Part shown: piece after piece, positions 14,774 to 21,146 of the stretch
How the letters are laid out: every line of letters begins with the position of its first letter
Numbering within the stretch: the stretch's first letter is position 1
From: SZUA-451 sp034721895
Lineage (GTDB): Bacteria; Campylobacterota; Campylobacteria; Campylobacterales; Sulfurovaceae
Assembly (NCBI GenBank): GCA_034721895.1
Contig: JAYEND010000065.1
Span: forward strand, 1-21,146
Length of the DNA stretch: 21,146 bases
Reading direction: 5' to 3'
The notes under the pieces: generated by a model
Database searches by the model: none
What the model saw: only the letters and a program-made list of their open reading frames with translations
What the model was told of the DNA's origin: nothing
Made by a program: the position numbers and the translations under genes

Positions 14774-14813
14774 ATTATATCTATTTTACTATAAATCTAC
14801 ATGTATAGATATA
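14774..14813 (-). promoter_or_regulatory. arsR promoter with candidate operator
   Basis: The minus strand reads TATAAT at 14779-14774, the likely -10 box of the arsR operon. A perfect 9-base inverted repeat surrounds the core promoter: TATATCTAT at 14776-14784, overlapping the -10, and ATAGATATA at 14805-14813. Inside it lies the 8-base palindrome TACATGTA at 14798-14805, flanked by ATCTA (14795-14799) and TAGAT (14806-14810), right where the -35 should be. Binding here would block RNA polymerase, the normal way ArsR-type repressors control themselves. That ArsR binds this site is inferred from position and symmetry. Confidence 0.6.
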
Positions 14814-14855
14814 AAATAATCTTGCTTAACAATATTCAGCGAGATTAATGATAAT

Positions 14856-14882
14856 TTGATTTGCAAAATATTATATTATAAT
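14856..14882 (+). promoter_or_regulatory. candidate promoter of the VWA operon
   Basis: TATAAT at 14877-14882 with TTGATT at 14856-14861, four of six matches to the -35 consensus but with a short 15-base spacer. Transcription would start near 14889, leaving a leader of about 38 bases that contains the strong AAGGGGA ribosome site at 14914-14920. The divergent arsR promoter is about 80 bases away. Confidence 0.4.
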
Positions 14883-14926
14883 TTTGTCATAGATAAAAAA
14901 TTCAACAAAAAACAAGGGGAATTAAA

Positions 14927-16672
14927 ATGAAAAAGTTGTTATTGGGTTCCATGCTGGTATTGGCAGCATTATTTACAGGTCTGTCGGCTGAGGATAATCC
15001 CAGGGCGGTGATCATCTTTGATGCATCGGGGAGTATGTGGGGGCAGATCAATGGTGTGACGAAGATCGAGATCGCCAAGGATGCTTTGAAAAATGTCGTG
15101 AAAGAGTGGAATCCCAATGTGGAGTTGGGCTTGACCGTTTATGGGCACCGCTCCAAGGGTGACTGTGATGACATCGAAACGGTTATCCCTGTAGGGAAAA
15201 TCGATAAAGACAGAGTTATCTCTACGGTAATGGATATCAAGCCCAAAGGAAAAACTCCGATCAGTCGTTCCTTGAGAAAAGTGGCTGAAGAGATCAAATA
15301 TACCGAAGAGAAGGCAACCATTATCCTCATCTCAGACGGGAAAGAGACTTGTGATCCCGACCCTTGCGGTACGGCGAAAGGGTTGGAAAAGCAGGGGATA
15401 GACTTTGTGGTGCATGTCATCGGATTTAATGTGGATAAGAAGACGGATAAGCAATTGGAGTGCATCGCTTCTGCAACGGGTGGAGAGTATTTCTCTGCGA
15501 AGAATGCTGCTGCACTGAATGATGCGATGAAGGTTATTGCCAAAAAGGTTGAAGTCGTTGAGCCTAAGCCAGAACCAAAACCTGTAGTGAAAAAGCCTAA
15601 GAACAATCTTGAGGTCACCGCCAGTGAAAAAGAGGACGGCAAGTGGATCAAAGCCTATCACCGTATCTATAAAGTAGAAGACGGAACAGCTGAAGAGAGT
15701 CAAGCAGCAAGCTTTAGTTCCAACAAGAAAGATGCAGGGAAAGGTCAACTGCCGGTTGGAAAATATCTCATCAAATCAGAATATAACAAGTTCAAAAAAG
15801 AGACACCGTTTGAACTTAAATCCGGCGAAGTGACTAAAATCCATGTGGTTATGGGCCAAACTGGACAAGTGGAGATCTCTGCTTCAGAAAAAGAGGACGG
15901 CAAGTGGATCAAAGCCTATCACCGTATCTATAAAGTAGAAGACGGAACAGCTGAAGAGAGTCAAGCAGCAAGCTTTAGTTCCAACAAGAAAGATGCAGGG
16001 AAAGGTCAACTGCCGGTTGGAAAATATCTCATCAAATCAGAATATAACAAGTTCAAAAAAGAGACACCGTTTGAACTTAAATCCGGCGAAGTGACTAAAA
16101 TCCATGTAACTTTTGGCCAATTCTTTATCGAGGCTGAGTGTAGTGATATGGGAGCAAATGTAAGCTATGAAATCTATGCAAGTAATGGACGACTTGTTTA
16201 TGAAAAGCAAACCAAATGTTCCAACGCTTTAAAAGTGACACTTGATGACGGTGATTATATAGTTGAATCAAAAATTAACAGTACAATTAAAGAGACTAAG
16301 TTTTCTGTAGGAGCTAATCATCCCAATAAGATAACGATAGATTTACAAAATCTCAATCATGAAGAGGAGATCAAGGCAGATTCTGCGGAACCTGCAAGTA
16401 CACTTGAAAGTACGCCTGCTCCAATGCAAGATGAGCAAAAGAGTGAAAAAATCACCATAGGCGATAAGCAGATAGAGATCAAAGGCATCAGCCAAAAAGA
16501 TGCTGAAAAGATCAAGGAGCTGGGCGCAATGCTGGGAGTACTTGGCGGTATGATGCAGGGGGGAAATGAGGCTGCAAACAAAGAGAAAAAAGCTGAGCAG
16601 GATGCTAAAAATGCAGAAGCTGACAAAGAGTTTGAAGAGATGAGCAAAGATCTCGATATGTACACTAAATAA
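14927..16672 (+). CDS. secreted von Willebrand A protein with tandem repeat domains
   Basis: A 581-residue exported protein. Signal peptide 1-21 (cleavage near LSA-ED). VWA domain about 25-205 with a complete metal-ion site: DASGS (D32, S34, S36), T110 in GKTPIS and D137 in ISDGKE; it resembles the YfbK/CaCC-type VWA group. A Lys/Pro linker (210-225, EPKPEPKPVV) leads to two 87-residue beta-rich repeats (about 229-315 and 316-402) that are identical over most of their length, then a diverged third unit (about 403-480, with DDGDYIVESKINS). The C-terminal 100 residues are charged and helical with a glycine/methionine patch. AAGGGGA gives a strong ribosome site. It is the first gene of a five-gene rightward series. 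Probable role: metal-dependent adhesion or scaffolding in the envelope; its ligand is unknown. Confidence 0.85.
   Translation: MKKLLLGSMLVLAALFTGLSAEDNPRAVIIFDASGSMWGQINGVTKIEIAKDALKNVVKEWNPNVELGLTVYGHRSKGDCDDIETVIPVGKIDKDRVISTVMDIKPKGKTPISRSLRKVAEEIKYTEEKATIILISDGKETCDPDPCGTAKGLEKQGIDFVVHVIGFNVDKKTDKQLECIASATGGEYFSAKNAAALNDAMKVIAKKVEVVEPKPEPKPVVKKPKNNLEVTASEKEDGKWIKAYHRIYKVEDGTAEESQAASFSSNKKDAGKGQLPVGKYLIKSEYNKFKKETPFELKSGEVTKIHVVMGQTGQVEISASEKEDGKWIKAYHRIYKVEDGTAEESQAASFSSNKKDAGKGQLPVGKYLIKSEYNKFKKETPFELKSGEVTKIHVTFGQFFIEAECSDMGANVSYEIYASNGRLVYEKQTKCSNALKVTLDDGDYIVESKINSTIKETKFSVGANHPNKITIDLQNLNHEEEIKADSAEPASTLESTPAPMQDEQKSEKITIGDKQIEIKGISQKDAEKIKELGAMLGVLGGMMQGGNEAANKEKKAEQDAKNAEADKEFEEMSKDLDMYTK
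15626..16107 (+). repeat. 221-base perfect direct repeat inside the VWA gene
   Basis: Bases 15626-15846 and 15887-16107 are identical by eye, with a period of 261 bases (87 codons). The 40 bases between the copies differ from those following the second copy. Identity at silent positions points to a recent duplication or gene conversion. The repeat keeps frame, so copy-number change by recombination would lengthen or shorten the protein by 87-residue steps. Confidence 0.9.
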
Positions 16673-16682
16673 GAGGAAAATT

Positions 16683-17792
16683 ATGATGAAAAAAATGTTA
16701 AAAGTTTCAATGGTGTTGGTGCTTGGGGGTACAGTATTGTTTGCAGGTGCTGATCAATATAAAAGATATGCCGTAGAGAGTGGAAAGATCGACTATAAGA
16801 TTATTGGTTCAGGTGATATTATGGGGGTCAAGACCAAAACAATCGGTAAAAAAAGAGTACTTTTTGATGCTTATGGTGCAAGAGAGCTTAATGAAGAGAA
16901 TCAAATCCAAAAGACAATCATGGGTGGGAATACAAAGATAGATAAGACCCATAAAATCACCTATATGGATGGAGAGATGATTTATAGCGCCGACATGGAG
17001 AGTAAGCGCATCATGCGTATGCAAAATCCCGCAGTAGCAATGATGCAGGCGATGGGTGGTGAAAAAAGTCCTCTGGAAATGGGTGAGGCGATGCTTAAAA
17101 AGATGGGCGGCAAGAAGGTCGGTACCGACAAGGTGCTGGGATATACCTGTGATGTCTGGGATGCAATGGGGACGAAACAGTGCATCTACAAAGGCATTCC
17201 CCTCAAAGTCGAATCGAATATCATGGGTATCAAGAATACAGAAGTTGCTACTAAAGTTGAATTCGATATCTCTCTTTCCGATGATGATTTTAAGCTTCCT
17301 GATTTCCCTATCACTGATATGCATGGCAACAAGATAGACAAAAGCAAGCTGGCAGAGATGGATGCTAAAGAGCAAAAACAGGCGCAGCAAGGTGCTGAAG
17401 AGTTTGCGGCAATGATGGGTGTGATGGCAGGTGCAGCGAAGAGTGCAGGTGTAAAATCCGGTGAGGAACCTACCAAAGCACAACAAAAATCGATGGAAGA
17501 TGCGATGATGTCGGTTATGCTGCCTCGTATGAAGCAGGAGATGTTGTCTCAGGAGAAAGCACTTCGATTTGGTAAAGAGTGTTTGGCTAAAGCCGATACG
17601 CTTAAAGAGGCAAATGAGTGTAGCCATAAAATGGATGAAATGAGTGGCGAGGAAGAAGAGGAACTTACGGAGTGGAATCCCGAAATCAAAAAAGAAGCAC
17701 TTGGATTTATAGATCAAGGTCTTCAGGTGATGGAGTGTGTAGATAAGGCCCAGACAATGAATGCTGTAAAACAGTGTATGCCGCAAGAGTAA
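16683..17792 (+). CDS. secreted protein with CX10C and twin CX12C motifs (paralogue A)
   Basis: I do not recognise a named family with certainty; the N-terminal two thirds recall DUF4412-like beta-rich envelope proteins. It has 369 residues and a signal peptide 1-21 (ending LFAGA). The conserved core holds VGTDKVLGYTCDVWDAMG, C156 and C167 forming CX10C, then YKGIPLKVES. Residues 225-290 are helical and rich in Ala, Met, Gln and Lys. The C-terminus carries two CX12C pairs: C300/C313 (CLAKADTLKEANEC) and C352/C365 (CVDKAQTMNAVKQC), probably disulfide-tied helical hairpins. AGAGGA at 16672-16677 is the ribosome site, overlapping the VWA stop codon. The gene at 18613 is a clear paralogue with cysteines at matching places. 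Function unknown; it should be periplasmic or exported. Confidence 0.85.
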   Translation: MMKKMLKVSMVLVLGGTVLFAGADQYKRYAVESGKIDYKIIGSGDIMGVKTKTIGKKRVLFDAYGARELNEENQIQKTIMGGNTKIDKTHKITYMDGEMIYSADMESKRIMRMQNPAVAMMQAMGGEKSPLEMGEAMLKKMGGKKVGTDKVLGYTCDVWDAMGTKQCIYKGIPLKVESNIMGIKNTEVATKVEFDISLSDDDFKLPDFPITDMHGNKIDKSKLAEMDAKEQKQAQQGAEEFAAMMGVMAGAAKSAGVKSGEEPTKAQQKSMEDAMMSVMLPRMKQEMLSQEKALRFGKECLAKADTLKEANECSHKMDEMSGEEEEELTEWNPEIKKEALGFIDQGLQVMECVDKAQTMNAVKQCMPQE

Positions 17793-17800
17793 TCCATACT

Positions 17801-18550
17801 ATGAAAAAAATTATTTTTAGCGGATTGATGGTAAGTATGCTGTGTGCAGATTTTACTTTGGTCTACGAGATGGACATGGGTGAGGGGATGATGGAAGAAG
17901 TCATACAGTATAGAGATGACAAGAATGTCAAACTTTTTTTCCAAAACCCATCACGCAAGGGTCATGATAAAGCAACAGGGCAGTATATTATCAATGGTAC
18001 ACGATATACGGTTGTGAGAGAAGATGGAAAACTAACTTATATGAATATGAATAAGATCGAAGAAGTAACAGACAAGCTGACGGAAGAGCTGAATGTCTCC
18101 AAAGATCAGGAAGGAGAACAGGCAAATCAAAAGCCTTTTTTTAAGGTTCTGAAAAAAGATGGTACCAGAAGTATTGCAGGGGTCAAAGGTGAAGTGTGGA
18201 CCGTAGAGTCCGAAGAGGATGGCAGGAAATACCAGGAAGAGATCATTGTGACCATCAATAAAGAAGTTGTAGAAGCCATGCATAATGCATTTGAAGCATT
18301 GAATCAATTTGGAGAGGGCCCCTATGGGATGGATATAGATCATGATATGCAATCTATGATGATGGTTGCTGATGGGTATGTGTTGATACAGGCAAAAGGA
18401 ATAGAATTCAAGAAGCTTGATAATGAGAAGATTCCCGATTCAGTTTTTGTGCTGCCAAAGGAAGCTGTTGACGGGATGGAAAATCTACCTAAAATGGATG
18501 AAGCAAAAAAGAAAGCAGGGAAAGAACTTCTCAAGAATATGTTAGAGTAA
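17801..18550 (+). CDS. secreted protein, cysteine-free relative of its neighbours
   Basis: A 249-residue protein of unknown function. Start at 17801 (MKKIIFSGLMVSMLCADF, a signal peptide); an in-frame ATG at 17774 lies inside the previous gene and would bury the signal peptide, so it is rejected. The order of parts follows the flanking paralogues: a YEMDMGEG strand after the signal, a methionine-rich middle, GTRSIAGVKGEVWTVES where they have GTDKVLGYTCDVWDAMG, and EFKKLDNEKIPDSVFVLP where they have EFDISLSDDDFKLPDF. The mature protein contains no cysteine and lacks the C-terminal CX12C region. I infer a diverged or simplified family member. It begins eight bases after the preceding stop without a good ribosome site, so translational coupling is likely. 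Confidence 0.8.
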   Translation: MKKIIFSGLMVSMLCADFTLVYEMDMGEGMMEEVIQYRDDKNVKLFFQNPSRKGHDKATGQYIINGTRYTVVREDGKLTYMNMNKIEEVTDKLTEELNVSKDQEGEQANQKPFFKVLKKDGTRSIAGVKGEVWTVESEEDGRKYQEEIIVTINKEVVEAMHNAFEALNQFGEGPYGMDIDHDMQSMMMVADGYVLIQAKGIEFKKLDNEKIPDSVFVLPKEAVDGMENLPKMDEAKKKAGKELLKNMLE

Positions 18551-18612
18551 AGGATGCCCTATTGATATTTTTGTTGCATAAGAGTAAAATATACAAGAAG
18601 AAAGGAATAGTT

Positions 18613-19728
18613 ATGATAAAAAATCGATCACTATTGACTTCACTGCTTATTATTACCGGCTTCTTTTCGTGGAGTCAGGCAGAAACATCTTTCAAAAGTT
18701 ACGATATGCAATCAGCTATTATTAACTATGAAATCAAGGGAAGCGGAAAGATCACGGATAATAGCCGCCTTGAGGTTGAAGGACGCTCCACTTTGCTTTT
18801 TACTGATTGGGGTGCTCGTAAACTGTATAAGGAAAAATATACTGAGGTGACAACCGGTGCAGGGACCATAAAGAATACGAATACGATACGTACTTTGTTC
18901 ATTGAGAATCGCGGGACTGTTTACAGGGTTGACTTCAAGAAGAAAAAGATTGAAAAGCGTGAAGACCCCGTTATGAAGATTGCCATCACTGCAGGGAAGG
19001 ATCTCTATAAAGAGGCGATGGAAGAACTGATGTCGAAAGGAAAGAAAGTAGGTACTTCTGTTGTTTTGGGGTATGCTTGCGATGAGTGGCAGTACAAAGG
19101 GAAGAAACGCTGTTTCTATAAAGGTATACCGCTCAAAGAGGAGTCAACTCTTTTGGGAATACAATTGGTCAAAGTTGCGATATCGGCAGAATTTGATAAA
19201 GAGATCGCCGAAGATACATTTGCGCTGCCGACTTTTGTACACGATGAATCAAAAGGCTTTCTCCTGGAAGAGAAAAAGGCCAAACCTGCCAAAAATGAAT
19301 ATCAAGTAGAAAAAGAAATGAATGAAACATCCATTGATATGAGACAAGAAGGCACGAGTGACGATGATCCTGGGTTTGAACTGACCTCTGACCAGAAGGA
19401 AAAAAGCAGAGAAGAATTCACAGAAAATATGTTTAAACATCAGAAGGATCTGCTGCTAAAATTATTAAGTGAGATGCAGGAAGCCCGTGTCTGCCTGGAG
19501 AGTGCAGACGACAAGAATGAGGCAAATCAATGCATCGAAAAGATGGTGGAGATCAAAGAAGAGATGACAGGCGAAAAAGATAAAGAGAGTGAGATTTCAG
19601 TATGGACCGAGGTTGCCAAAGAGAAGACATGGGAAGATCTTGAAGAGGATATTATGGATATGAAACGTAGAATGCCCTGTATCAGAAGAAGCCGGAATTT
19701 CGATGATCTTTCCGCGTGTATGAAGTGA
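18613..19728 (+). CDS. secreted protein with CX10C and twin CX12C motifs (paralogue B)
   Basis: A 371-residue paralogue of the protein at 16683. The ATG at 18613 is set by AAAGGA at 18601-18606 with six-base spacing; the ATG at 18562 would put 17 charged residues before the signal peptide (1-23, ending SQA). Shared segments: INYEIKGSGKI, LLFTDWGARKLY, VGTSVVLGYACDEWQYKG with C156/C167 at exactly the same residue numbers as in paralogue A, and YKGIPLKEES. The acidic middle (210-270) differs. The C-terminus again has two CX12C pairs: C294/C307 (CLESADDKNEANQC) and C356/C369 (CIRRSRNFDDLSAC). The 62-base gap before it could hold a secondary promoter. Function unknown. Confidence 0.85.
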   Translation: MIKNRSLLTSLLIITGFFSWSQAETSFKSYDMQSAIINYEIKGSGKITDNSRLEVEGRSTLLFTDWGARKLYKEKYTEVTTGAGTIKNTNTIRTLFIENRGTVYRVDFKKKKIEKREDPVMKIAITAGKDLYKEAMEELMSKGKKVGTSVVLGYACDEWQYKGKKRCFYKGIPLKEESTLLGIQLVKVAISAEFDKEIAEDTFALPTFVHDESKGFLLEEKKAKPAKNEYQVEKEMNETSIDMRQEGTSDDDPGFELTSDQKEKSREEFTENMFKHQKDLLLKLLSEMQEARVCLESADDKNEANQCIEKMVEIKEEMTGEKDKESEISVWTEVAKEKTWEDLEEDIMDMKRRMPCIRRSRNFDDLSACMK

Positions 19729-19759
19729 TGCTCGGTAAGATATTCAGGAATGCCCTTTA

Positions 19760-20638
19760 GTGAAATTTCATCGTATTTATATTGAACTGACCAATATCTG
19801 CGGTCTGAGTTGCTCCTTTTGTCCGACCAAAGAGTTGCCAACTCAGACAATGTCAACAGAGTTTTTTGAGTCAGTCGCAGTTCAGGCACGAGACTATACG
19901 CGGGAAGTCGCCTGTCATGTTGTCGGTGATCCTTTGACCCTTCCTAATTTGGGAGAGTATCTTGATATTCTGCATCGCTACAAGATGAAAGCAATATTGA
20001 CGAGCAGTGGTTATTTTCTAAAAAAACAATCCTATGAAACTTTGTTCCATCCTGCTGTCAAGCAGATCAATATCTCTCTGAACAGTTACAACAAAAATGA
20101 TACAGCATTCTCACTGGAGCAATATCTCGATCCGGTCATAGCACTTTGCCGTGAGAAGATCCAGCGGGATCAACCCCTCTTTATCAACCTCAGGCTCTGG
20201 AATCTGGATGAGTTGATGAGTGAAAGAGCATTTAATCAAAAGCTTTTTGCAATACTGTCCGGGTTTTTTTCTGTTACATTGGATATTGACAAGATTTATG
20301 CATTCAGACCCAAAACGATTCGTCTGAAAAGTAAAATCCTGCTCCATTTCGATACCTATTTTGAATGGCCATCTTTGAGCAATCCCCTCTATGGTGACGG
20401 TACCTGTCAGGGGCTTAGTTCGCATATAGCTGTTCTGGCAAGTGGAAAAGTAGTACCTTGCTGTCTGGATTGTGACGGAGTGATAACATTGGGTGATCTG
20501 CACGATCAGACATTAAATAAGATTATGAACAATGAGCGCACACAATCCATGACAAAAGGTTTTAAAGAGGGAAAAGCTGTCGAAGAGCTATGTCAGAGGT
20601 GCAGTTATAAGAACCGATTTAATCCAGGAAAGGTTTAA
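19760..20638 (+). CDS. radical SAM/SPASM domain protein
   Basis: A 292-residue cytosolic iron-sulfur enzyme. The radical SAM cluster motif is CGLSCSFC (C14, C18, C21) near the N-terminus in ELTNICGLSCSFCPT, followed by a compact partial barrel. The C-terminal SPASM-type region has GTCQGLSSHIAVLASGKVVPCC, LDCDG and ELCQRCSYKNRF, ligands for extra [4Fe-4S] clusters. SPASM enzymes often modify peptides or proteins (anSME, PqqE, sactipeptide maturases), but short versions of unknown role are common. The start is GTG 19760 with AGGAA at 19746-19750; no ATG start fits. It follows the secreted cysteine-motif gene by 31 bases, so it may belong to the same transcript and could act on one of those proteins before export, which is speculation. 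Confidence 0.88.
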   Translation: MKFHRIYIELTNICGLSCSFCPTKELPTQTMSTEFFESVAVQARDYTREVACHVVGDPLTLPNLGEYLDILHRYKMKAILTSSGYFLKKQSYETLFHPAVKQINISLNSYNKNDTAFSLEQYLDPVIALCREKIQRDQPLFINLRLWNLDELMSERAFNQKLFAILSGFFSVTLDIDKIYAFRPKTIRLKSKILLHFDTYFEWPSLSNPLYGDGTCQGLSSHIAVLASGKVVPCCLDCDGVITLGDLHDQTLNKIMNNERTQSMTKGFKEGKAVEELCQRCSYKNRFNPGKV

Positions 20639-20679
20639 TTAGTCATCTTGGAAAAACCCACCAAACCCTATTCATATTG

Positions 20680-21146
20680 CTACTCTACAGTAAGGAGACC
20701 ATTGCTGTATTCTGTCACAGCTTCTACTTCACCATGCTCATGTTCGGTACCATAGCTTACCAGCCATTGATATGCTGTATCACTCACAAAAGATACACTT
20801 TGATTGTCGGAAGTATTTGAGGCAGCGCAATCATACCGTACACCGGTTTCAGTTTCTTCTACCGACTCACAATTAAGAGAAAACATACCCGTAGTGTTGC
20901 TTGTTAGTGGATACCCATTTCCCCTTGTTCCCGTTGTGCCATCAGTGAAGATAACTTCACCATAATCAGATGCTGTTTTAGTCCAGGTTACCAGGAATCC
21001 TTCACTTGTTTTTGATACCGTAAGTTTATCATTGTGAGAAGAGTCGCTTCCGCCGGCAATTGCTTCTTCTACCAAGCCATTTACCGTATCATCTATGACA
21101 CTGCATCCCGTAAAAAGTGCTCCTGTCAATGCCAATGCCAATGTTG
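20680..21146 (-). CDS. lipoprotein of unknown function, 5' end outside window
   Basis: The open frame continues to the right edge, so the start codon is not in the window. Visible from the edge: the end of a signal peptide (TLALALTGALFTGCS) with a lipobox LFTGC, then a mature protein of about 140 residues rich in Thr, Ser, Glu and Asp and poor in basic residues. Strand-like segments are KLTVSKTSEGFLVTW, GVRYDC and AYQWLVSYGTEHEHGEV, and two cysteines (in SLNCESVE and RYDCAAS) may pair. No catalytic motif is recognised. The composition suggests a small beta-sandwich on the outer membrane or cell surface. It converges with the radical SAM gene; the 41-base gap shows no clear terminator hairpin. 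Confidence 0.75.
   Translation of the reverse strand, partial: TLALALTGALFTGCSVIDDTVNGLVEEAIAGGSDSSHNDKLTVSKTSEGFLVTWTKTASDYGEVIFTDGTTGTRGNGYPLTSNTTGMFSLNCESVEETETGVRYDCAASNTSDNQSVSFVSDTAYQWLVSYGTEHEHGEVEAVTEYSNGLLTVE

Noticed and set aside
15626..16107. The long direct repeat as a mobile element or CRISPR-like array
   Set aside because: The repeat is coding, in frame, and only two exact copies exist, with no terminal inverted repeats, spacers or transposase.
16809..17786. A 325-codon open frame antisense to the CX12C gene
   Set aside because: It covers exactly a well-supported gene with signal peptide and paralogue. Its translation is rich in His, Phe, Leu and Cys with no domain, as expected from the complement of Lys/Met/Glu-rich codons.

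Overview
The window reads as ordinary chromosomal DNA of a Gram-negative, AT-rich bacterium. The likeliest source is a Campylobacterota member of the Sulfurovum/Sulfurimonas type. That placement is an inference from overall composition, A-rich leaders with AAAGGA/AGGAG ribosome sites, TATAAT boxes without clear -35 elements, and the gene repertoire; no phylogenetic marker gene is present. There is no rRNA, tRNA, CRISPR array, transposase or phage gene, and no gene-free stretch exceeds 300 bases.

Layout. (1) 1-3931: the first 13 codons of a leftward gene, a regulatory-looking spacer, then four rightward genes: a secreted Cache-domain protein, a sodium:solute symporter, alanine dehydrogenase (ald) and a guanine-deaminase-type enzyme (guaD). 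They suggest uptake and deamination of a small nitrogenous nutrient. (2) 3968-6706, leftward: a free-standing LysR-type ligand-binding domain with no DNA-binding part, a CitE/HpcH-like C-C lyase, and an MltB-type lytic transglycosylase whose upstream spacer carries a compound palindromic repeat. (3) 6989-9306, rightward: a secreted RNase T2 whose stop codon overlaps the start of a Pif1/RecD-like helicase. (4) 9337-13579: a leftward, shortened diacylglycerol-kinase-like protein diverges from a complete Pqi-type lipid-transport operon. In that operon PqiA is split into two genes, followed by the triple-MCE protein PqiB and the lipoprotein PqiC. (5) 13590-14752, leftward: an ArsR-family repressor, a CopZ-type zinc/[2Fe-2S] metallochaperone domain and a periplasmic CNSC thioredoxin-fold protein, preceded by a strong candidate operator. 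(6) 14927-20638, rightward: five closely spaced genes. They encode a secreted von Willebrand A protein with an almost perfect 87-residue tandem repeat, two paralogous secreted proteins with conserved CX10C and twin CX12C cysteine pairs, a cysteine-free relative between them, and a radical SAM/SPASM protein. (7) 20680 to the right edge: a leftward lipoprotein whose start lies outside the window.

Region 6 is the best candidate for an undescribed system: an envelope VWA protein, three related secreted proteins with a regular cysteine pattern, and a possible radical SAM modifying enzyme. The ArsR/CopZ-like/thioredoxin operon beside it is a compact metal- or thiol-stress module without the usual arsenic or copper genes. 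The Pqi operon, alanine dehydrogenase and RNase T2 are confidently recognised from diagnostic residues; the substrates of the symporter, the lyase and the LysR-like domain cannot be read from sequence.
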